Positions 5,081 through 10,241 of a stretch of 10,241 nucleotides of DNA are shown here, piece after piece. Positions within the stretch are counted from its first letter, which is position 1; each line of letters begins with the position of its first letter. The stretch is from Candidatus Cloacimonadota bacterium (lineage in GTDB: Bacteria; Cloacimonadota; Cloacimonadia; Cloacimonadales; TCS61). The stretch is from contig QMNP01000034.1 in the NCBI GenBank assembly GCA_003647825.1, forward strand, positions 1 through 10,241, written 5' to 3'. The translations under genes and the position numbers were made by a program. The notes under the pieces are model-generated. The model searched no databases, was not told where the DNA came from, and saw nothing but the letters and a program-made list of their open reading frames with translations.

Positions 5081-6118
5081 ATGAGAAAATTAATTTTACT
5101 TTTTACAGCAGTTTTATTAAGCATTCCATTTCTAACATTTGCACAAGGCTGTATGGAGGCTTCTTCGGATGAAGGTGTGAATGTTGTAGGATATTTACAA
5201 TCTCAATTTGAATATCAATTCAACGAAGATAACGATGAAAACAGCTTTACTTTCAATCGTGCTCGAATGGGTTTAGTTGGCAATATCCCTTATGATTTCA
5301 GCTATTATATAATGTTTGAATTCAGCCCTTATAAAGGTGATACTCCGTATTTACTGGATGGATTTATTACATATTCAAGATTAGCTCCCTGGATTAATCT
5401 ATCGGTGGGACAATTCAAATCTCCTTTCAGTTTAGAATTGAACACTCCCTGTCAGGGTTTACATTCTATCCAGAGGTCTATTGTAGTTAATGAACTTGTC
5501 TCTCCGCAAAGAGATACAGGTATCTTGTTTAGCGGACACTATCATAAATTGGCTAAATATGCATTCTCTTTTACAAATGCAGCAGAGTTCAATCAACGGG
5601 ATAACAACCAGAACAAAGCATTTTCCGGCAGATTAGTTATCTCTCCGTTCGAATATTTGAGTGTCGGTGGAAGTTATAAATATGGAACTGCACCTACAAT
5701 TGTACCAGGTGCTGATGAAGATGAAAGAAAGAGATATGCTGCTGAATTTCAGATCGACTATTCTAATATTTTAATTCAAGGTGAGTATATTTCTGCTGAA
5801 GATATTGGTTCATATACAACTGGCGGCGGCTGAGGTGATGATCCCGTGGAGGTCCACGAAGGTTCGATCAATCGAAGCGGTTATTGGGCGCAAGCCATGT
5901 ATATGTTTGAAGATCTGATGTTACAGCCAATAGTAAAATTTGAAAATTATGACCCAAACACAGATTTGAATGACGATGCACAAAACATCATAACCTTTGG
6001 CGCAAATTATTTCTTCAATGATTGGACTCGTTTACAACTCAATTATCTCTACAAAGCTGAAGAAGGTAATGAAGTTTCCAACGACGAAATCCTGATGCAG
6101 CTGCAAGTGAAATTTTAA
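5081..6118 (+). CDS. outer-membrane porin (phosphate-selective O/P type), with in-frame TGA at codon 251: possible selenoprotein or nonsense mutant
   Basis: The frame from ATG 5081 has 345 sense-like positions if the TGA at 5831-5833 is read through. A signal peptide (LLFTAVLLSIPFLTFA, cleavage near residue 21) precedes a beta-barrel of alternating strands. Typical OprO/OprP-like pieces are FTFNRARMGLVG, YIMFEFSPY, NLSVGQFKSPFSLE, SIVVNELVSPQRDTG and the C-terminal LQLNYLYK, ending in the barrel signal QVKF with a terminal Phe. Both sides of the TGA are needed for a complete barrel: residues 1-250 end in SYTTGGG, and GDDPVEVHEGS then GYWAQAMYMF follow in the same frame. Cysteines at 24 and 124 are unusual for a porin. 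TAGGAG at about 5070-5075 is the ribosome-binding site; an upstream in-frame TTG at 5036 falls before the terminator-like hairpin and was rejected. The likely role is passage of small anions such as thiosulfate across the outer membrane (inference from neighbours). If the TGA is a true stop, the product lacks its last strands and this is a pseudogene. Confidence 0.75.
5834..5865 (+). promoter_or_regulatory. candidate bacterial SECIS-like hairpin after the in-frame TGA
   Basis: Directly after TGA 5831-5833 the sequence can fold with upper stem CGTGG (5845-5849) / CCACG (5854-5858) and loop AGGT (5850-5853). The stem extends downward through CC/GG and GA/TC pairs past a two-base AA bulge. The loop begins 16 nt after the TGA and has G at its second position. 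Known bacterial SECIS elements lie within the reading frame, with the loop roughly 16-37 nt after UGA and a G near the start of the loop; the E. coli fdhF element carries an apical GGUC. Here GGTC appears in the same relative place. The hairpin also encodes PVEVH, so chance is not excluded. Confidence 0.4.
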
Positions 6119-6345
6119 ATTATAGGACAGGATATCAAGACTTGACTCGCCACGACCGCAGGAAGTGTGAGTTGAGAGTTGTTTAAATTATAGGTTATTC
6201 TTGCCCCAAGTTTCTCATCGGGGTAGGTTCAATGTGCAAGACTTGACTTGTAGCAATCCGGCAATTGCCGAAAAGCGCGAGTTTAAAAAATTGCTCTAAA
6301 TGTCGGTTGTTCTTGACTCAACAACTTCGTTTATCGAGTCAAGTC
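6114..6345 (+). repeat. structured repeat block with 11-bp terminal inverted repeats in a 249-bp spacer
   Basis: The porin-sulfurtransferase spacer (6119-6367) has no convincing gene. It holds GACTTGACTCG (6139-6149) and its perfect complement CGAGTCAAGTC (6335-6345), about 207 bp end to end. Inside, CAAGACTTGACT recurs at 6136 and 6237, a 101-bp offset. TTTAAATTATAGG occurs at 6114-6126 and 6182-6194, the first copy overlapping the porin stop codon. Several hairpins are possible: CTTGACTC 6141-6148 with GAGTTGAG 6170-6177 using two G-U pairs; the palindrome CGGCAATTGCCG 6259-6270; and a perfect 8-bp stem CTTGACTC 6312-6319 / GAGTCAAG 6336-6343. This looks like a REP/BIME or small non-autonomous (MITE-like) element; no promoter is evident. 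Confidence 0.5.
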
Positions 6346-6367
6346 CAGCCTGAAATAGGAGAAAAAA

Positions 6368-7219
6368 ATGAAAAAAATTATTGGAATTCTAATAATATTA
6401 TTGGCAGTACAGCTTGTGTTTGCACAGGTAGTTTCTGCCAAAGAACTGAAAGCTTTAGCCAAAAGCGGTGATGTGATCATCGTTTCTGCCAGATCAGCTT
6501 CCGATTACAGCAAGAAGCACATCAAAGGTGCAATTCATATCGATCATAAAAGTCTCTATAAAGCTGAAGGTGTGCCTTCCATGCTGAAAAGTGCGGATGA
6601 AATTGCTAAGATCTTTGGAGACAAGGGTATTTCTGCTGATAGCAAGATTGTGATCTATGATTCTGGCAGTAATAAAGCGGCAGGTAGATTGTACTGGATC
6701 TTAAAATATTTAGGAGCAACTGATGTAAACATTCTGGATGGACACTTAAAAGGTTGGGCAAAAGTGCGAGGAGCACAAACAGCAAAAGTTCCTGAACTTG
6801 CTGCTGTAACTTTCATCCCAAATCCCCAAGCAGACTTATTTGCAGATATGGCTTATGTAAAAGCCCATAAAGGTGATGCAAATGTAGTACTTCTTGATGT
6901 TCGCTCTGCTGATGAATTTGGTGGAACCGATACCGACAAAAATATTAAACGATATGGCCATATTCCAGGTGCTGTTAATCTGGAATTCAAAGCTGTTGTA
7001 AATGACGACGGCACGATCAAGTCTAAAGATGAGATAGAAGCTGTTATGAAAGCAGCAGGTGTAACCAGCGACAAAGAGACTATTCTTTATTGTGCTTCCA
7101 GTGTACGTGCAGGAATCGTTTTTGTGGCTCTTAAGGATATTTTAAGTTATCCAAACGTTAAAGTTTATGATGGTGCCTATTACGAGTGGCAGTCTGTAGC
7201 AGATAACGCTGTAGAATAG
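6368..7219 (+). CDS. secreted two-domain sulfurtransferase (thiosulfate/3-mercaptopyruvate type)
   Basis: A 283-residue tandem-rhodanese enzyme with classical layout and a cleavable signal peptide (IIGILIILLAVQLVFA, cleavage near residue 19). The N-terminal domain (about 20-138) has KKHIKGAIHID and the degenerate loop YDSGSNKAAGR with no cysteine, as in the structural half of TST/SseA enzymes. The C-terminal domain (about 155-280) shows VLLDVRSADEFGG, GHIPGAVNLEF and the catalytic loop CASSVRAG with Cys242. The loop differs from CRKGVT (thiosulfate) and CGSGVT (mercaptopyruvate), so substrate preference is uncertain. There is no lipobox, so a soluble periplasmic protein is expected. AGGAG lies just before the ATG. 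It is the third exported rhodanese-family protein in a row and probably cooperates with the two lipoproteins. Confidence 0.92.
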   Translation: MKKIIGILIILLAVQLVFAQVVSAKELKALAKSGDVIIVSARSASDYSKKHIKGAIHIDHKSLYKAEGVPSMLKSADEIAKIFGDKGISADSKIVIYDSGSNKAAGRLYWILKYLGATDVNILDGHLKGWAKVRGAQTAKVPELAAVTFIPNPQADLFADMAYVKAHKGDANVVLLDVRSADEFGGTDTDKNIKRYGHIPGAVNLEFKAVVNDDGTIKSKDEIEAVMKAAGVTSDKETILYCASSVRAGIVFVALKDILSYPNVKVYDGAYYEWQSVADNAVE

Positions 7220-7225
7220 ATATAA

Positions 7226-7262
7226 AGGAATCAGGAAGCTTTATCGGCTTCCTGATATTCCT
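7226..7262 (+). terminator. long intercistronic hairpin, possible attenuator or processing site
   Basis: ATCAGGAAGC (7230-7239) pairs perfectly with GCTTCCTGAT (7247-7256) around a 7-nt loop. AGGA (7226-7229) pairs with TCCT (7259-7262) after a 2-nt bulge. There is no T-run and the GGAGG ribosome-binding site follows within 4 bp, so it is a poor classical terminator. It may stabilise the upstream transcript, mark a processing site, or hinder translation of the next gene. Confidence 0.45.
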
Positions 7263-7274
7263 CTCGGAGGGTTG

Positions 7275-8399
7275 ATGTTAACAAATAGAACGATCAGTTT
7301 CGAAAATCTTTTAGTGGAAGTTATAGATAAAAATCTGTGCAACCGCTGTGGGGGATGTGTTTCTTTTTGCAGCGCAAACGGGATTTCAGCTCTTAAAATA
7401 GGTAAAGACGGTTATCCTGAATATTTAGATAAAGATAAATGTATGGAGGGCGGGATCTGTTATTTGATCTGTCCTAAAACTGTTGAACTGGAAGAAGAAA
7501 TTAACGATAAATATAATTGGAAATATCCCATTGGACAATGGCAGGACATTTTTTCGGCTCGTTCTACAGATGCTGTTATCAAAGAAGCAGCTACTGATGG
7601 CGGTGTAGTTACTTCATTATTATTATATATGCTGGAAAACCATATAGTAGATGGTGCAATAGTATCGCAGAAAACAGATTGCGGAGGACGCATGCCCATG
7701 GTAGCAAAAAATAGAGCAGAACTTTTGAAAGCTGCCGGTTCCTTCTGGTCGGAAGCAGAACATTTAGATAAATTGGGTGATGCTTATACATCCTGCTTTC
7801 CTGTGATTAAAGTAATTAAAGAATTTGCTGAAAAAAATATGAAAAAACTCGCTCTGGTCGGAACTCCCTGCCAGATCAAGGCGATCAGAAAAATGCAGGC
7901 TTTAGAAATTGTTCCTGCCCATCTGGTTGTATTCACGATAGGATTATTTTGCATGCAGTGCTTTACTTTGGAAGATCTGGTGAAGCAGAACTTTGCCAAG
8001 AAACACAATATTAAAATTGAAGATGTGGAAAAAGTTAATATTAAAGATAAATTGATCCTGCATATGAAATCAGGATTAAAAATCCATATCCCACTGGAAG
8101 AAGTGGAAGAAATTGCCCGTGAAGCTTGCCTGGCCTGCCCTGATTTTGCCAATGATTATGCTGACATTTCAGCTGGAGGACTTGGCTCTGAAGACGGCTA
8201 CACGTCTGTGATCGTAAGAAATTCTGCAGGTAAACAGGTTTATTCTGAAGCTCTGTATAAAGGTTATGTGGAAAATAGTGGAGCTTCGATAATTGCTAAA
8301 AAAGATAGAGATCATAAATTAATTAATATTATTGAAGATTTTGCCATTAAGAAGAGAATTCGATATGAACAGCATCCTCATGTTGCTGTGGAGAGATAA
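7275..8399 (+). CDS. FrhB/FdhB-family iron-sulfur flavoprotein (coenzyme F420 hydrogenase beta-subunit-like)
   Basis: A 374-residue cytoplasmic electron-transfer flavoprotein. The N-terminus has ferredoxin-like cluster ligands CNRCGGCVSFC (Cys22, 25, 28, 32) and CMEGGICYLICP (Cys56, 62, 66). The FrhB/FdhB N-terminal domain follows (ATDGGVVTSLLLYML, then VDGAIV), and then the C-terminal domain with LVGTPCQIKAIRKM, GLFCMQCF, and the cluster-like CLACPDFANDYADISAGGLG. In archaea this family oxidises F420H2; bacterial members act with ferredoxin or other donors and are often encoded next to, or fused with, HdrA. The ATG at 7275 is preferred over TTG at 7272, which is too close to CGGAGG (7265-7270). 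HdrA follows after 34 bp, so they probably form one complex. Confidence 0.88.
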   Translation: MLTNRTISFENLLVEVIDKNLCNRCGGCVSFCSANGISALKIGKDGYPEYLDKDKCMEGGICYLICPKTVELEEEINDKYNWKYPIGQWQDIFSARSTDAVIKEAATDGGVVTSLLLYMLENHIVDGAIVSQKTDCGGRMPMVAKNRAELLKAAGSFWSEAEHLDKLGDAYTSCFPVIKVIKEFAEKNMKKLALVGTPCQIKAIRKMQALEIVPAHLVVFTIGLFCMQCFTLEDLVKQNFAKKHNIKIEDVEKVNIKDKLILHMKSGLKIHIPLEEVEEIAREACLACPDFANDYADISAGGLGSEDGYTSVIVRNSAGKQVYSEALYKGYVENSGASIIAKKDRDHKLINIIEDFAIKKRIRYEQHPHVAVER

Positions 8400-8433
8400 G
8401 GTCTTAGATTTTCAAAATTAGGAGTTGTTGTAG

Positions 8434-10241
8434 ATGGAAAATAAAAAAATTGGATCGGTATTAGTTATTGGTGGCGGAATTGCAGGAATTCAATCCTCAC
8501 TCGATTTAGCTGATTCCGGTTATAAAGTATATTTATTGGAAGATTCTCCGGCAATTGGCGGAACGATGGCGCAACTGGATAAAACATTTCCTACAAATGA
8601 CTGTGCCATGTGCGTAATTTCACCAAAACTTGTAGAATGTGGAAGACACCTGAATATCGATTTGATAACAGATTCAGAACTGGTTTCTTTAGATGGAGAA
8701 GCAGGAAATTTCAAGGCAAAAGTTTATAGAAGAGCCCGCTTTGTTGACCTTGATAAATGTACGGGCTGCGGTGAGTGCGCAACAGTATGTCCGATTCAAA
8801 CTGTGTCGATCTTTGACGAAAAATTGGTTGAAAAAACTGCGATATATAAACCATATGCCCAGGCTTCGCCCAATGCTTTTGTAATCGATAAAAAAGCGAC
8901 TGCTCCCTGTCAGATAGGCTGTCCGTCAGGTATTCATGTGCAGGGTTATGTAGCACTTGTGGCACAGGGAAAATATAAAGAAGCGTATGATCTTATCCGC
9001 ATGAAAAATCCCTTTCCATCGGTTTGTGGAAGGGTCTGTTTCCATCCCTGTGAAAATGAATGCCGTCGTGGTGAATATGACGATCCATTAGCTTTAGCAT
9101 CAATAAAACGATTCATTGCAGATTATGTACACTCTCACCATGAAGATTTTGAGAAAACCGAAACTCCTGTTAAAAAAGATAAAGGAAAAATTGCAGTTAT
9201 CGGAGCTGGCCCTGCCGGGCTTACCTGTGCTTATTACCTGGCTCAAAAAGGATATCAAGTAACTATCTTTGAAAAAGATTCCAAACCGGGCGGAATGATG
9301 CGTTCCTGCATTCCTCCATATCGTCTTTCCAGAGTAGAGCTCGATTGGGAAATTGAACAGATATTAAAAGAGGGAATTGAACTTAAAACTAATTATTCTA
9401 TCAATTCCAGTGAAGATATAGAGAAATTAAGATTGGATGGATTCAAAGCATTTTATGTGGGAATTGGTGCACAATTAAGTCGTACGATGCGCATTCCCGG
9501 CGAAGATCTGGATGGTGTTTTTGGCGGGATAGATTTTCTGAAGAAAGTTAATTATGGTGAAGATGTAAAATTAGGTAAAAAAGTTGCGGTGATCGGTGGT
9601 GGAAATACGGCCATTGATTGTGCCAGAACTGCCAGGAGATTAGGTTCTGATGTGACCTTAATCTATCGCAGAACACGACGTGAGATGCCGGCTGAAAGAC
9701 ACGAGATCAAAGCTGCTGCCGAAGAAGGCGTTCAGTTTAAATTTCTCACCAATCCAATGGAAAATATCGGGGAAGATGGAAAACTGAAATCAATCAAATT
9801 TTCTGTGATGGAGTTGGGAGAAAAAGATGATAGCGGCCGCCGCAGACCAAAGCCTACAGGTGAACAATTCATTGAAGATTTTGATAACATGCTGGTTGCT
9901 GTATCACAAAGTTCAGATCTTACTCTAATTCAGGGAACTGGTGTTAAGACTACAACTTGGAATACGATAATTGCTGATACAACCACTTTTCAAACAAATA
10001 TAAAAGATGTTTTCTCTGGCGGTGACGTTGTGCTGGGGCCTGCTTCTGTTGTAGAAGCGGTTGGTCAGGCTGCTGAAGCAGCAATTTCCATTGAACGTTA
10101 TTTGCTGGGAGAAGATCTTAAAGAAGGTCGTAAAGAATTTGAACCACTTCCTGCCCGAGAATACCAGACTTATGTGCCACATGAAGATCGAGTTGCAATG
10201 CGTAATCAATCTCCAGATGATCGTGTTACGAATTTTGATGA
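8434..10241 (+). CDS. hdrA: HdrA-like flavoprotein with embedded GltD-type NAD(P)H oxidoreductase module (3'-truncated by window edge)
   Basis: An open frame of 602 codons runs off the right edge. Residues 9-70 are the start of HdrA: LVIGGGIAG, the FAD-binding loop, then DCAMCVISPKLVECGRH, whose cysteines (57, 60, 69) resemble HdrA cluster ligands. A ferredoxin motif CTGCGECATVCP (Cys109, 112, 115, 119) follows. The HdrA fold is then interrupted by a glutamate-synthase small-subunit (GltD/NfnB-like) module from about 157 to 555. It contains the double-cluster domain with Cys159, 163, 198, 202, 206, 210, FAD-binding IGAGPAGL (256-263), NAD(P)-binding IGGGNTAID (387-395), the YRRTRREMPA motif, and GDVVLGPASVVEA. 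The rest of HdrA should lie downstream. GltD-bearing HdrA proteins are known in anaerobes. The module implies NAD(P)H as an extra electron source for flavin-based bifurcation (inference). TAGGAG at about 8419-8424 is the probable ribosome-binding site. Confidence 0.9.
   Translation, partial: MENKKIGSVLVIGGGIAGIQSSLDLADSGYKVYLLEDSPAIGGTMAQLDKTFPTNDCAMCVISPKLVECGRHLNIDLITDSELVSLDGEAGNFKAKVYRRARFVDLDKCTGCGECATVCPIQTVSIFDEKLVEKTAIYKPYAQASPNAFVIDKKATAPCQIGCPSGIHVQGYVALVAQGKYKEAYDLIRMKNPFPSVCGRVCFHPCENECRRGEYDDPLALASIKRFIADYVHSHHEDFEKTETPVKKDKGKIAVIGAGPAGLTCAYYLAQKGYQVTIFEKDSKPGGMMRSCIPPYRLSRVELDWEIEQILKEGIELKTNYSINSSEDIEKLRLDGFKAFYVGIGAQLSRTMRIPGEDLDGVFGGIDFLKKVNYGEDVKLGKKVAVIGGGNTAIDCARTARRLGSDVTLIYRRTRREMPAERHEIKAAAEEGVQFKFLTNPMENIGEDGKLKSIKFSVMELGEKDDSGRRRPKPTGEQFIEDFDNMLVAVSQSSDLTLIQGTGVKTTTWNTIIADTTTFQTNIKDVFSGGDVVLGPASVVEAVGQAAEAAISIERYLLGEDLKEGRKEFEPLPAREYQTYVPHEDRVAMRNQSPDDRVTNFD

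Noticed and set aside
5831..5833. General recoding of TGA as Gly or Trp in this organism
   Set aside because: The rhodanese lipoprotein at 3379-3924 ends sensibly at TGA, and no other long frame contains an internal TGA, as would be expected under a code change.
5846..6118. Separate small gene after the porin TGA
   Set aside because: It is in the same frame as the upstream porin, its content is the missing C-terminal barrel strands, it has no signal peptide, and its GTG start lies inside the hairpin.
6142..6320. TTGACT motifs as -35 promoter boxes in the porin-sulfurtransferase spacer
   Set aside because: No acceptable TATAAT-like box at about 17 bp after any of them; the motifs are part of the inverted repeats.
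6265..6471. Forward open frame overlapping the start of the secreted sulfurtransferase
   Set aside because: No ribosome-binding site or family features. It crosses repeat sequence and then reads the sulfurtransferase gene out of frame.
8693..8965. Open frames on either strand inside the HdrA-like gene
   Set aside because: They lie wholly within a 602-codon frame full of conserved cysteine and flavin motifs; the same holds for antisense frames opposite the other genes.

Overview
The window reads as one long, almost entirely plus-strand, AT-rich cluster from an anaerobic, diderm (outer-membrane-bearing) bacterium. The diderm call rests on an outer-membrane porin, two lipoproteins and a secreted sulfurtransferase. 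The anaerobe call rests on several iron-sulfur/flavin proteins of the heterodisulfide reductase (Hdr) and F420-type oxidoreductase families. The overall style would fit an uncultured fermenter such as Cloacimonadota, but that is a guess; no rRNA or marker gene is present.

Layout. (1) 48-2076: an NAD(P)H:flavin/[2Fe-2S] electron-input protein, an HdrC-like double-[4Fe-4S] protein and a TusA-type persulfide carrier. Between the first two sits a four-helix-bundle (23S rRNA intervening-sequence type) cassette with imperfect terminal inverted repeats; its gene is interrupted by a TAG. (2) 2156-3373: a YeeE/YedE-type membrane transporter for sulfur (thiosulfate) or selenium compounds. (3) 3379-7219: an extracytoplasmic group of a single-domain rhodanese lipoprotein, a two-headed rhodanese lipoprotein, a porin and a secreted two-domain sulfurtransferase. 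These are separated by structured, repeat-rich spacers. (4) 7275 to the right edge: an FrhB/FdhB-like flavoprotein and the N-terminal 602 residues of an HdrA with an embedded GltD-like NAD(P)H-flavin module; this last gene runs off the window.

How the parts may work together (inference). The porin admits a small sulfur oxyanion or polysulfide. Surface and periplasmic rhodaneses move sulfane sulfur. The YeeE/YedE protein imports it, TusA carries it as a persulfide, and an Hdr/Flox/FrhB-like electron-transfer complex reduces or oxidises it with NAD(P)H and ferredoxin. No HdrB (CCG-domain) gene is visible, so it is missing, replaced or outside the window.

The most provocative observation is in the porin. 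Its frame is interrupted by one TGA (5831-5833) but continues uninterrupted for 95 more codons of good beta-barrel sequence. A hairpin with an AGGT loop lies 16 nt after the TGA, resembling a bacterial selenocysteine insertion element. A selenocysteine-containing porin inside a sulfur/selenium-trafficking cluster would be new. A plain nonsense mutation or an assembly error is the competing explanation, made more credible by a second in-frame stop in the four-helix-bundle gene.
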